Shown here: positions 1 through 7,437 of the stretch, one piece after another
How positions within the stretch are numbered: the first letter of the stretch is position 1
Layout: the number at the start of each line of letters is the position of its first letter
Assembly: GCA_003123965.1 (NCBI GenBank)
Contig: NNSL01000424.1
Location: 1 to 14,297, forward strand
Direction of reading: 5' to 3'
DNA: 14,297 nt
Source: Balneolaceae bacterium SMO_bin1
Lineage (GTDB): Bacteria > Bacteroidota > Rhodothermia > Balneolales > Balneolaceae
Position numbers and translations under genes: made by a program
The notes under the pieces: generated by a model
Seen by the model: the letters and a program-made list of their open reading frames with translations, nothing else
The model's database searches: none
What the model was told of the DNA's origin: nothing

Positions 1-884
1 GCCTGCCGCTCCATTGAGCTAAATAAATTGTTGAACATCTGCCTGCGGCTTCCAGTATTGGGCCCGTAGCGAACGGAATCACCGCCGTATTTTCGATCCC
101 CAAAAACCCAGTGGTTTTCATTCGCAAAATGCACGCGAATCTGGTGCGTGCGGCCGGTTTCAAGCTGTACTTCAACCAGCGTAAGGTGATCAAAATATTC
201 CAGCACTTTATAATGGGTAACAGCGTGTTTGCCTTCATCGTCCTCTACTACATCCATCAATTTTCGGTCGCGCGGGTTGCGCCCAATATTTCCGGTGATG
301 GTGCCTTCTTTTTGCTCAGGGGTGCCCCAGATAATCGCCCAGTACGTGCGCTCAATATCCTTGGTTTGAAAATATTTGCTGAGCGTGCGGTGCGCCTCCT
401 CATTTTTTGCCACCACCAAAACCCCGCTCGTATCCTTATCCAGCCGATGTACAATACCCGGCCGCAGCGTGTCTTCATCTTCTTTCGATAGTTGGTCGGC
501 GTGCCACATCAGTCCGTTTACCAGCGTTCCGGTCCAATTTCCATAGGCGGGATGCACCACGCGATCACCCGACTTATTAACGATAATCAAATCCTCGTCT
601 TCATACACAATATCCAGCTCCATTTCTTCGGGTTTGGCTTCGGGCGGTTTGGGTATGGGCAGTTCAATATCGATCACATCACCGGGCTGCATATTATAAG
701 ATGATTTCTCCACCGAACCGTTTACCGTAACGTAGCCATCCTCAATAGCTTTTTGCACTTTGGTCCGCGATGCATTCTGCACAAATCCGGTGATATACTT
801 ATCCAGTCGCACGCCCGAATTGTGGCCCTCGGGTACTTCAAAGTGATATTCTTTAAACTCTTCTATTGGCCGGTCATCGCTCAT
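1..884 (-). CDS. rluD: RluD-family 23S rRNA pseudouridine synthase, 3' end cut by the window edge
   Basis: This gene starts at ATG 884-882 and reads to the left edge without a stop, giving about 294 residues; the family is usually 320-350 long. Residues about 25-75 form an S4 RNA-binding domain (RLDKYI, then VTVNGSVEKSSYNMQPGD). The catalytic domain follows. It carries VVHPAYGNWTGTLVNGL (about 109-125) and the signature HRLDKDTSG, whose Asp149 is the expected catalytic residue. GRTHQIRVHF lies further on. RluD enzymes isomerise uridines of helix 69 in 23S rRNA, but RluA, RluC and RluD homologues share these motifs. The exact target is therefore inferred from the S4 domain and overall similarity. 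The gene is transcribed away from recN. No clear Shine-Dalgarno sequence precedes the start. Confidence 0.93.
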   Translation of the reverse strand, partial: MSDDRPIEEFKEYHFEVPEGHNSGVRLDKYITGFVQNASRTKVQKAIEDGYVTVNGSVEKSSYNMQPGDVIDIELPIPKPPEAKPEEMELDIVYEDEDLIIVNKSGDRVVHPAYGNWTGTLVNGLMWHADQLSKEDEDTLRPGIVHRLDKDTSGVLVVAKNEEAHRTLSKYFQTKDIERTYWAIIWGTPEQKEGTITGNIGRNPRDRKLMDVVEDDEGKHAVTHYKVLEYFDHLTLVEVQLETGRTHQIRVHFANENHWVFGDRKYGGDSVRYGPNTGSRRQMFNNLFSSMERQ

Positions 885-1110
885 AAAAACATTTCATGAT
901 TGGGTTCAAAAAAATGACTAAAAAATATAAATAATTCTGTAAGGAATTGGATATCCATTTGTCTTACTAACAGACTATTCATTAAAAGAGATGATATTAA
1001 ATCGCAGATGGCTTTTACTCGAAAGGGTAAAAGCCATTTCTATTTTAGGATTGGCAAGAAATTAAGCTCATTGGTTTGTACTTTTAGTCCGTACTTAAAT
1101 ACCCAATACC
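885..1110. other. Divergent intergenic region between rluD and recN
   Basis: This 226-base A/T-rich gap separates two genes transcribed away from each other, so it must hold both promoters. On the minus strand an A/T-rich stretch upstream of rluD contains TATATTTT, close to the Bacteroidota -7 element TAnnTTTG, but with no convincing -33 partner. On the plus strand TACTTTTA at 1079-1086 is a similar near match before recN. The main structure is the hairpin at 1006-1039, listed separately. I see no credible small coding sequence here. Confidence 0.5.
1006..1048 (+). terminator. Strong hairpin with GAAA tetraloop and T-rich tail (terminator, attenuator or end of a small RNA)
   Basis: The left arm 1006-1020 pairs with 1025-1039 over about 15 positions, including two G-T wobbles. 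The core ATGGCTTTTAC / GTAAAAGCCAT is perfect. The loop is GAAA closed by C-G, a very stable tetraloop. The plus-strand tail is TTTCTATTTTAG, which is T-rich but interrupted; the minus-strand side lacks a T run. It lies between the start codons of two divergent genes. It therefore cannot end either annotated gene and must be a leader element of recN or the end of an unannotated short plus-strand RNA. Confidence 0.55.
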
Positions 1111-2817
1111 ATGATAAAATCACTCTACATAAAGAATTTTGCCCTGATTGATGAACTGGAAGTGCAGTTTGAAGAAGGGCTCAATATCCTGACAGGGCAA
1201 ACCGGTGCTGGTAAATCCATTATTCTGGGTGCGCTGAATATGATTCTTGGTGAACGCGCCGACACCGATGTGATTCGTGCAGGCACCGATAAAGCAATTG
1301 CAGAGGGCGAAATTTATGCTGGAGAAAACCAGCATATTCAAAAAATACTCAAAGAAAATGCGGTTGATTACAGCAAGGACCTGATTCTGAGACGTGAAAT
1401 TCGTGGTTCTGGCAGTCGGGCGTTTATCAACGATACACCGGTAACGATAACGGTGCTCCGGCAAGTGGGAGATTATTTGGTTGATTTGCACGGGCAGCAC
1501 GATCATCAGCTGCTGCTTAAAGAAGAAAATCATCGTGGTATGCTGGATGGGTTTGGCGAAATTGCGCCATATCTGGAAAGCTACCGCAGGGAGTACAAGA
1601 AAATGAAATCGCTGAAACGCGAGATGAATGAGCTTCAAAAAAAGGAAGCCGAGCTCAAAGAAAAAATGGAGCTCTACCGCTTTCAGGTTAAGGAACTGGA
1701 TGATGCCGACCTGCAGCCCGGTGAAGAGGAAGAGCTGGAAGCTGAAATGAATCTGCTGGATAATGCGGAAGAATTGGACCAAAAAGCCGCCGAAATTGTA
1801 GAATTAGGCAGCGGCGATGATCACAGCGTGATGCACTTTTTGAATACCATAAAGCTGCACCTGGAAGATATGGCGCGCATTGAGCCAGAATTTGAAAATT
1901 ATTTAGAAGAGGTTTCAACGGCGCGCATCAGCATACAGGAGATGATCAATTTTACAGAACGCTATCGTTCGGGCATTGAATTTAATCCGCAGCGATTGGA
2001 GCAGCTTCGGGCGCGGCAAAACGAATTGAACAGGCTGCGCAAAAAATACAATCGCACTATTCCTGAGTTGCTCAATTATCTGAAGGAGATTCGCGAAGAG
2101 CTGAATATGGCCGAGAATTTCGACCTAGAAATTGAACGGCTGGAGGAACGCATTGAAAAACAAGCTGATATCGTGGCGGACGCTGCAATCGCTCTGCACG
2201 ATCAACGAGAAGCGGTTGGAAAAGAACTGGCGCAATCTATTGTTGATGAGCTCAGCCGGCTGGGTATTCCCAATGCGCAATTTGTAGTACGTGTAGACTG
2301 GCTGGAGTCATCGGGCGGCTGGGTTAGCGTTGATGGACGGCCGGTTGAATGTACCGAGCACGGCTGCGATGACGTACGCTTTTACATATCAACCAATAAA
2401 GGGGAAGAGCCGAAACCGCTGGCTAAAATTGCATCGGGCGGTGAAATAAGCCGGGTAATGCTGGCTCTCAAATCAACCCTGGCTAAGCAGCAGAGTCTTC
2501 CGGTAATGATTTTCGATGAAATTGACTCCGGTATCAGCGGCGAAATTTCGGAAAAGGTGGGGCGCACCATGCGCCGGCTATCGGGGCAGTGTCAGATCAT
2601 TGCGATCACGCATCAGCCGCAAATTGCTAGTCAGGCCCATAAGCATTACAAAGTGCAGAAAACCGAGGAAGCCGATCGAACCGTGACGCAGATTATTCCG
2701 TTATCAAATCGCGAGCACATACAGGAAGTAGCCAGCTTGATGAGCGGTGAAGACATCACCGATGCTGCCCTGAAAAGTGCCGAAGAGCTGATTGAGAAAA
2801 ATACCTTTAAGAATTAA
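1111..2817 (+). CDS. recN: DNA repair ATPase RecN
   Basis: RecN is an SMC-like ATPase that acts on double-strand breaks during recombinational repair. The 568-residue product matches the usual length of about 550-570. The N-terminus has IKSLYIKNFALIDE followed by a Walker A motif GQTGAGKS at residues 29-36. LVDLHGQHDHQLLL follows near 127-140. Residues about 155-370 are rich in charged heptads and form the expected coiled coil. The C-terminal ATPase half has the ABC signature SGGE at 442-445, Walker B ending in FDEIDSG with Asp469-Glu470, and ITHQPQIASQAHKHY. The Walker A has Gln where most RecN proteins have Glu (GETGAGKS). The gene starts at ATG 1111 and ends with TAA. A rhodanese gene follows after 11 bases, probably in the same transcript. 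Confidence 0.97.
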   Translation: MIKSLYIKNFALIDELEVQFEEGLNILTGQTGAGKSIILGALNMILGERADTDVIRAGTDKAIAEGEIYAGENQHIQKILKENAVDYSKDLILRREIRGSGSRAFINDTPVTITVLRQVGDYLVDLHGQHDHQLLLKEENHRGMLDGFGEIAPYLESYRREYKKMKSLKREMNELQKKEAELKEKMELYRFQVKELDDADLQPGEEEELEAEMNLLDNAEELDQKAAEIVELGSGDDHSVMHFLNTIKLHLEDMARIEPEFENYLEEVSTARISIQEMINFTERYRSGIEFNPQRLEQLRARQNELNRLRKKYNRTIPELLNYLKEIREELNMAENFDLEIERLEERIEKQADIVADAAIALHDQREAVGKELAQSIVDELSRLGIPNAQFVVRVDWLESSGGWVSVDGRPVECTEHGCDDVRFYISTNKGEEPKPLAKIASGGEISRVMLALKSTLAKQQSLPVMIFDEIDSGISGEISEKVGRTMRRLSGQCQIIAITHQPQIASQAHKHYKVQKTEEADRTVTQIIPLSNREHIQEVASLMSGEDITDAALKSAEELIEKNTFKN

Positions 2818-2828
2818 ATCAATACACC

Positions 2829-3218
2829 ATGGGAAAAACACACTCTGAACGTTTTGTTACGCTGGTTGATGACGCCCTGACCCGGATAGATGAAATTTCT
2901 GCAGACGAGGTGAAAGAAAAATTAGATAATGATGAAGACTTTTTGCTGCTAGACGTGCGTGAGCAGGACGAATGGGAAAGTTCTCATGTTGCGGGTGCAC
3001 AGTATCTTGGCAAGGGGGTTATTGAACGCGATATTGAAGACGAAGTGCCCGATCAAGAAAAAGAAATTGTGCTGTATTGCGGCGGCGGGTATCGCTCGGC
3101 ACTGGCAGCGGATAACCTGCAGAAAATGGGCTATCATAACGTAAAGTCAATGAAAGGCGGCTTTCGAACGTGGACAGAAGCAGGTTTGCCAATTGAAAAA
3201 CAGGAAGGGGAGGAGTAA
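2829..3218 (+). CDS. Single-domain rhodanese-like protein
   Basis: This 129-residue protein is a single rhodanese domain, a fold that carries sulfur as a cysteine persulfide. Residues about 36-50 give the typical LLLDVREQDEWESSHVAGA entry. The active-site loop is CGGGYRS with Cys84 as the predicted persulfide carrier. KGGFRTWTEAGLPI near the end is the usual C-terminal strand and helix. There is no signal peptide, so it is cytoplasmic. It lies 11 bases after recN and is probably co-transcribed with it. A functional tie to DNA repair is not evident, and the sulfur acceptor cannot be told from the sequence. Confidence 0.93.
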   Translation: MGKTHSERFVTLVDDALTRIDEISADEVKEKLDNDEDFLLLDVREQDEWESSHVAGAQYLGKGVIERDIEDEVPDQEKEIVLYCGGGYRSALAADNLQKMGYHNVKSMKGGFRTWTEAGLPIEKQEGEE

Positions 3219-3244
3219 TAACTCGAGCTACTACTAGCGTTATT
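3217..3244. terminator. Weak hairpin between convergent genes
   Basis: AATAAC at 3217-3222 pairs with GTTATT at 3239-3244. Inside it GCTA (3227-3230) pairs with TAGC (3235-3238) around a CTAC loop, leaving a four-base bulge on the left side. It overlaps the rhodanese stop codon and precedes the 3' end of the convergent FAD/Fe-S gene at 3254. There is no real T run on either strand, so its role as a terminator is only suggested by its position. Confidence 0.25.
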
Positions 3245-3253
3245 CGAAATATA

Positions 3254-3685
3254 TTACGTCATGGCAGCAGCAATTAATTCGGCGGGATGATATGATTTGG
3301 CTCCGGTACCATCTGCAATTTGGTGCCGGCACGAAAAACCGGGTGCGCACAGTATTCTTGCATCATCCATATTTTTAATTGCGGGGAAAAGTTTAAGGCG
3401 GCCAATATCCATCGATACCTCATATTTATCCGCTTCATAGCCAAAACTACCGGCCATTCCACAACATCCGGTTTCCATTTCTTCCGGTTTATATCCGGCT
3501 TCGTTCAGTGCCGTTAACGTTGGCTCGTTACCCACCAGTGCTTTGGCATGGCAGTGCCCGTGCAAATGAACGGTTCTATTTTTAGCATCAAAAAGCTTTT
3601 TGGTATGTGGGTTACTAGCTATTGCCCGGAGGAAAAATTCTTCAAACTGGTAGCTGTTGTCAGCAATTTGTTTTGCCTTGCTCAA
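3254..3685 (-). CDS. Fragment 4: C-terminal Cys-rich (CCG) domain
   Basis: The native sequence in this frame starts at about 3765 (LPIIGLEPSEILTLRDEYPDL) and runs to the stop at 3254; the TTG at 3685 is only an internal leucine. It carries HLHGHCHAKAL and METGCCGMAGSFGYEADKYE, the cysteine and histidine motifs of the GlcF/HdrB-type CCG domain, then CAPGFSCRHQI and HPAELIAAA as in E. coli YdiJ. It cannot act alone because the flavin and ferredoxin-like parts lie in other frames. Confidence 0.82.
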   Translation of the reverse strand: MSKAKQIADNSYQFEEFFLRAIASNPHTKKLFDAKNRTVHLHGHCHAKALVGNEPTLTALNEAGYKPEEMETGCCGMAGSFGYEADKYEVSMDIGRLKLFPAIKNMDDARILCAPGFSCRHQIADGTGAKSYHPAELIAAAMT

Positions 3686-3726
3686 AAGTTTTTCGGAGCA
3701 CAGATCAGGGTATTCATCACGTAACG

Positions 3727-4014
3727 TTAGAATCTCAGAAGGTTCCAGGCCAATGATGGGAAGCCGCGCTGGACATAGGAATGCAACTCTTTAATATTGC
3801 TCTCGGCAAGCGTTTTGGCTTTTTGAATCATGCCTTTGGAAATTTGAGGGCGCCCTGTTTCGGTGACACGCGGAAGCACTATTTCGTATCCGAGCGCTTC
3901 CAATACCTGCACAGCCGCTTTACCAATTTCCGGGTCGTGGTAGTTGGTGAACGGGTCGACAAGTAAGACTGCCTTTGTATCTTTTTCTTTCGTCAGCACG
4001 GTTTGTTGAACCAC
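3727..4014 (-). CDS. Fragment 3: linker before the C-terminal Cys-rich domain
   Basis: This is a short in-frame stretch between the second and third breaks, with AVLLVDPFTNYHDPEIGKAAVQVLEALGYE and ISKGMIQKAKTLAESN. YdiJ-type proteins have the same DPFT(N/S)Y segment before their Cys-rich domain. The apparent GTG start at 4014 is not a real start. It ends at the third break near 3762-3766. One added base there changes RGFPSLAW into RGLPIIGLEPSEILTLRDEY, the family-like sequence of fragment 4. Confidence 0.75.
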   Translation of the reverse strand: MVQQTVLTKEKDTKAVLLVDPFTNYHDPEIGKAAVQVLEALGYEIVLPRVTETGRPQISKGMIQKAKTLAESNIKELHSYVQRGFPSLAWNLLRF

Positions 4015-5144
4015 CTGCGAAATGTTTGCTCGGCAAAGGCGGGCAGCGTTCTGTTTTTGTGAATATTAAATAGCTGATAAAGCAGTTCTTTCCCCACGGG
4101 GCTTTGGATCGCCCAATTTGTAAATGCCGGAAATTGGCTGGCCAACGGATATAGCTTCGCAGCCTGACCGAAAAAGCGTTCTCCGAAGGAAATACCGTTT
4201 TTATCGTGCCAGCCCTGCATGAATTCAGCTTTCATTTTGGCCATATCTACATTGGCAGGGCATTCGCTTTTGCAGGCTTTACAGCTCAGGCAAAGGTCTA
4301 ATGCATCTTTTAATTCTTCCGCCTTAAAGGCATCTGGTCCCCGGCCTGCAAATAGCTGCCGAAAAAGATTGGCCCGCCCCCGGGTATTGTCTTTCTCTTC
4401 TTTGGTGGCCATGTACGAGGGGCACATAGTACCGCCGCTATCTGCCAATTTACGGCACACGCCTGCGCCATTGCATAAATCAAGGGCTTCGGTAAAGCTG
4501 CCTTCTTTACGCCACTGAAACTGGGTATCGATATCGAGATTGTGCAGCGAAAAAGATGATACACGCAGGTCTTCGTCGATAGGGGCCGGATTCACAATTT
4601 TGCCCGGATTGAAAATGTAGTTCGGGTCCCATATTTCTTTTACTTTCCTCAGAAGGGGCAGTATCTCTTTGCCCAACACTTTTTCGATATAAGGCGCTCG
4701 TGCGCGACCGTCGCCATGTTCCCCTGAAAGCGACCCGTTGAATCGCTGCACCAAATTAGCTACATCTTCAGCCATGGCTTTCATTTTCTGCCGCCCTTCG
4801 GGCTTGGCGATATCAATAACCGGCCGCAGGTGTAGTTCACCGACAGAAGCGTGCGCATAAAACACGCAGTTAGTGTCGTGCTTTTTGAGAAGTTCCTGAA
4901 ACTGCTTGACGTATTCAGGTAAATCCTGAACGCGTACGGCGGTATCTTCGCAAAAAGAGGGCGACCGTTCATCTGATCCCAATCCCATTAGCAAACCCAG
5001 GCCTGCTTTACGAAGTGCCCAAACACGGTCTATTTTATCGGGTTTGGTAATGACAGGTACGGTATTGCTGAAATTTTTATCACGAAGGATTGTCTCCAGC
5101 TTTTGCGGCTTTTTCTTCAAGAGCTGGCAGGTTATCGCCTTCAA
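3993..5144 (-). CDS. Fragment 2: FAD-oxidase C-terminal domain and ferredoxin-like Fe-S clusters
   Basis: The native part begins at about 5110, with KLETILRDKNFSNTVPVITK; the first residues of the open frame are out of frame. It contains WALRKAGLGLLMG, CEDTAVRVQDLPEYV, HASVGELHLRP, and SGEHGDGRARAPYIEKVLG, the motif of the FAD-oxidase C-terminal domain. Next come two cysteine clusters: CNGAGVCRK...MCPSYMAT (about 4410-4482) and CLSCKACKSECP (about 4255-4298), which should bind two 4Fe-4S centres as in GlcF. It ends out of frame near 4000. There one added base in the CCG of the minus strand turns FNKPC-stop into FNKPVLTKEKD, joining it to fragment 3. Confidence 0.85.
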   Translation of the reverse strand: MKAITCQLLKKKPQKLETILRDKNFSNTVPVITKPDKIDRVWALRKAGLGLLMGLGSDERSPSFCEDTAVRVQDLPEYVKQFQELLKKHDTNCVFYAHASVGELHLRPVIDIAKPEGRQKMKAMAEDVANLVQRFNGSLSGEHGDGRARAPYIEKVLGKEILPLLRKVKEIWDPNYIFNPGKIVNPAPIDEDLRVSSFSLHNLDIDTQFQWRKEGSFTEALDLCNGAGVCRKLADSGGTMCPSYMATKEEKDNTRGRANLFRQLFAGRGPDAFKAEELKDALDLCLSCKACKSECPANVDMAKMKAEFMQGWHDKNGISFGERFFGQAAKLYPLASQFPAFTNWAIQSPVGKELLYQLFNIHKNRTLPAFAEQTFRRWFNKPC

Positions 5145-6132
5145 ACTGAATAATTAGTATGCATTTCGGATCACCCTGCAGAAAAAAGCGATTCTTGCGT
5201 TGTTCAATATTTTCTTTGGTGGCATCTAAAATGATATCATCCACAAGCTCAACCGCCGCGGGATGGTGGCTGACAATCTCAACGGTAGCACGCATGGCCG
5301 CATTAATGGAATCGAAATGAGGAGCCATCACCAGGCGATGTTGATCTTTGGGAACTAATCTCACTTTGGCCGAGGCGGTTATAGCAAGTGTGCCTTCGCT
5401 GCCGCATAGCAGTTCGGCCAGATTGAACTTTCGTCCGCTGGGATCAAACGGCTGCATCGTGCATAGCTTGTCGAGGGCATAGCCGGTATTACGCCGGATG
5501 ATTTCAGGATGGGGATAGGCGGCCAGTATCTGCTTGCGATTCTCTTCAATCAATTGAACAATACTGCGGTAAATATAGCCCTCAAGGGTCTGGAGTTGTT
5601 TTTTCTGTTCCAGCTCTTGGTTTGTGAGAGGCTTGAATGTGGCAATGGAACCGTCGCTGAGCACGGCTTCAATTTCCAGAATATGCTCCCGCGTGGTTTT
5701 ATGTTTGATGGAGTAAATACCGCATGAATTATTGCCGATCATACCACCGATCATACAACGGTTGGTAGTAGCCGTATCGGGACCGAATTGTAAATCATGA
5801 GCGGCAGCGCTGCGATTCAGCGTATCACGGATTACGCCGGGCTCAACGTGGGCATATTTCTCCCTGGTATTTAATTCAAGAAGTTCGGTCATGCGGCGGG
5901 AAACGTCCATAATTACACCGCTGCCTGTGGCCTGCCCCGCCAGACTCGTGCCTCCGCTGCGTGCGGTGATTGAAAATTCTTTTTGGTTTGCTTGGTGTAC
6001 CAGCTGTTGAATATCCGCGGTGGATCTGGGGAAGCTGACACCTTGGGGTAAATCCTCATACATGGAGGCGTCGTTGGCGTAAAGTCGGCGCGTCTGCTCG
6101 TCGGTGTGAATACGAATTGCGTGCTCAGGCAT
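5080..6132 (-). CDS. Fragment 1 of the FAD/Fe-S oxidoreductase: FAD-binding domain
   Basis: This is the reading frame from the true start to the first break. It holds the PCMH-type FAD-binding domain: FPRSTADIQQLV at about 34-45, RSGGTSLAGQ at 59-68, VEPGVIRDTLN near 96-106, GGMIGNNSCG at about 129-138, and LLCGSEGTLAITASAKVRLVPK before the cap domain. After EEKAAK the frame drifts into AGDNPS and stops. Reading the same DNA with one A fewer in a short A run (plus-strand T at 5101-5104 or 5110-5114) gives AAKLETILRDKNF and continues into fragment 2. The last few residues of this fragment are therefore not native. Confidence 0.85.
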   Translation of the reverse strand: MPEHAIRIHTDEQTRRLYANDASMYEDLPQGVSFPRSTADIQQLVHQANQKEFSITARSGGTSLAGQATGSGVIMDVSRRMTELLELNTREKYAHVEPGVIRDTLNRSAAAHDLQFGPDTATTNRCMIGGMIGNNSCGIYSIKHKTTREHILEIEAVLSDGSIATFKPLTNQELEQKKQLQTLEGYIYRSIVQLIEENRKQILAAYPHPEIIRRNTGYALDKLCTMQPFDPSGRKFNLAELLCGSEGTLAITASAKVRLVPKDQHRLVMAPHFDSINAAMRATVEIVSHHPAAVELVDDIILDATKENIEQRKNRFFLQGDPKCILIIQFEGDNLPALEEKAAKAGDNPS

Positions 6133-6212
6133 GGAAAGTTATTTCAATTTTGAACGCCTCCCTAAAATGCTGAAACAACACCAGCTTGACAAGCTTGAAC
6201 TGCAGGATTCAG

Positions 6213-7415
6213 CTATAAATTGAAATTAGATTGTGCTTGTTTTACAATTTCATCACCAATGGCCAAACCTGCTGTTGCAGCGGGACTTGGGGCGTTAAGT
6301 ACGTGAATTTCATTTGCCGTGGCAGAAAACTGGAAGTCATCCACAATATCGCCATTCGGGCGCAGGGCCATTGCACGCACACCTGCAGGAGAAGGCTCAA
6401 GATGTTCAGGCTGGATGGCCGGTACCAGTTTCTGCAATCCCCTGACAAATGCTTGTTTGGAAAAAGAGCGATAATATTCATCCAGTCCCATTTTCCAGTG
6501 CTGTTTAGCCAGCTTCCAAAAGCCGGGAAAGTTTACGGTTTCGATGGTTTCTTCAAGGTCAAAAGAAAGTTTTTCGTAGCCTTCGCGTTTGAAGGCAAAT
6601 ACCGCGTTTGGGCCGCACTCTACGCCGCCCAAAGCCATTTTGGTAAAGTGCACGCCCAAGAATGGAAAGGCCGGATTCGGCATTGGATAGATCAACCCGT
6701 TAACCATGTGCTCGGCTTCGGGTTTGAGCTGATAGTATTCTCCGCGAAAAGGCACGATTTGCAATTCGGTTTGTACACCGGCAGATTCAGCAACGTGATC
6801 GGAGTATAGACCCGCGCAGTTAATCAAATGCTTTGTCTTGAACGTTTCATTATTGGTCTGAACTTCAAGTGTGCCATTGTGATGGTTGATTCGGGTAACT
6901 TCCTGATTAAACTCTATGCGGCCGTTTTTTTGCTGTACCAGCTCCAGTAATTTTTGGCAAACTCCTGTATAGTCAACTATACCAGTACAGGGCACGTGAA
7001 TGGCTTTTATACCGGCGGCGTAGGGTTCAATTTCTTTGAGTTCCGAAGGGTCGATCTTTTTGATGCCTTCAATGCCGTTAATTTTACCAGTCTCAAAAAT
7101 GTTATCCAGCCGGTCCAGGTCTTCTTCTTCGGTAGCTACAATCACCTTACCGCATATTTCGTGTGACACATTGTGCTCCCGGCAAAAATCGACGAGTTGA
7201 TGACGCCCGTTGACGCAATTTTTGGCGCGGTAGCTATTGGGTTTGTAGTAAATTCCTGAGTGAATCACCCCGGAATTATGGCCTGTCTGGTGGGCTGCTA
7301 CTTCATCTTCTTTTTCCAAAATAAGTATTCGGGCATCGGGGTACTGCTGCGATAGTTTATATGCGGTTGAAAGACCGACGATGCCGGCTCCAACAATGGT
7401 AAAATCGTTGCTCAT
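6213..7415 (-). CDS. lhgO: L-2-hydroxyglutarate oxidase/dehydrogenase (FAD-dependent, LhgO/L2HGDH family)
   Basis: LhgO oxidises L-2-hydroxyglutarate to 2-oxoglutarate with FAD. In E. coli it delivers the electrons to quinone at the membrane. The product is 400 residues, close to the E. coli enzyme (about 422). Residues 8-14 form the dinucleotide-binding VGAGIVG, and LILEKE at about 31-36 ends the second strand. The family signature TGHNSGVIHSGIYYKP spans about 44-59. PFRGEYYQL, GVHFTKMALGGVECGPNAV and AFKREGY follow. PAGVRAMAL and NAPSPAATAGLAIGDEI form the FAD-contacting C-terminus. The start is ATG 7415-7413, preceded by A/T-rich sequence without Shine-Dalgarno. A perfect TAnnTTTG box lies about 35 bases upstream. 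The FAD/Fe-S oxidoreductase follows after 80 bases. The gene is intact. Confidence 0.94.
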   Translation of the reverse strand: MSNDFTIVGAGIVGLSTAYKLSQQYPDARILILEKEDEVAAHQTGHNSGVIHSGIYYKPNSYRAKNCVNGRHQLVDFCREHNVSHEICGKVIVATEEEDLDRLDNIFETGKINGIEGIKKIDPSELKEIEPYAAGIKAIHVPCTGIVDYTGVCQKLLELVQQKNGRIEFNQEVTRINHHNGTLEVQTNNETFKTKHLINCAGLYSDHVAESAGVQTELQIVPFRGEYYQLKPEAEHMVNGLIYPMPNPAFPFLGVHFTKMALGGVECGPNAVFAFKREGYEKLSFDLEETIETVNFPGFWKLAKQHWKMGLDEYYRSFSKQAFVRGLQKLVPAIQPEHLEPSPAGVRAMALRPNGDIVDDFQFSATANEIHVLNAPSPAATAGLAIGDEIVKQAQSNFNL

Positions 7416-7437
7416 ATATAAATGAATGTGATGGTGC

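Larger units (their letters stand above)
3254..6132 (-). pseudogene. FAD-binding and Fe-S oxidoreductase (YdiJ / GlcD-GlcF fusion type), interrupted by three single-base frameshifts
   Basis: Joined across three indels, this locus encodes one protein of about 959 residues; E. coli YdiJ is about 1018. The order is an N-terminal FAD-binding (PCMH-type) domain, a FAD-oxidase C-terminal domain with SGEHGDGRARAPYIE, two cysteine clusters for 4Fe-4S centres, and a C-terminal Cys-rich domain with HLHGHCHAKAL and GCCGMAGSFGYE. This is a GlcD-like flavoprotein fused to a GlcF-like Fe-S subunit. Such enzymes oxidise D-2-hydroxyacids (lactate, glycolate or 2-hydroxyglutarate) and pass electrons to quinone or another carrier. 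The start ATG is at 6132-6130, 80 bases after lhgO, with no terminator seen between them, so an operon is likely. The breaks are an extra base at about 5101-5114, a missing base near 4000, and a missing base near 3764. All motifs survive, so a sequencing error is more likely than decay. The substrate is inferred, mainly from the neighbour lhgO. Confidence 0.88.

Noticed and set aside
111..704. Two plus-strand open frames opposite the left-edge gene
   Set aside because: The minus strand here encodes an RluD-type enzyme with S4 and HRLDKDTSG motifs in one unbroken frame. The plus-strand frames have no family features.
1120..1782. A 220-residue minus-strand open frame
   Set aside because: It lies wholly opposite recN, is low in recognisable motifs and rich in Phe and Leu as expected from antisense of coiled-coil codons.
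3727..5144. Separate small Fe-S protein genes (as in lutA or glpC operons)
   Set aside because: The frames join with single-base corrections, have no own starts or ribosome binding sites, and match the middle and end of one YdiJ-type protein.
6231..6809. A 192-residue plus-strand open frame
   Set aside because: It is opposite the conserved C-terminal half of lhgO and shows no domain; it is an antisense shadow.
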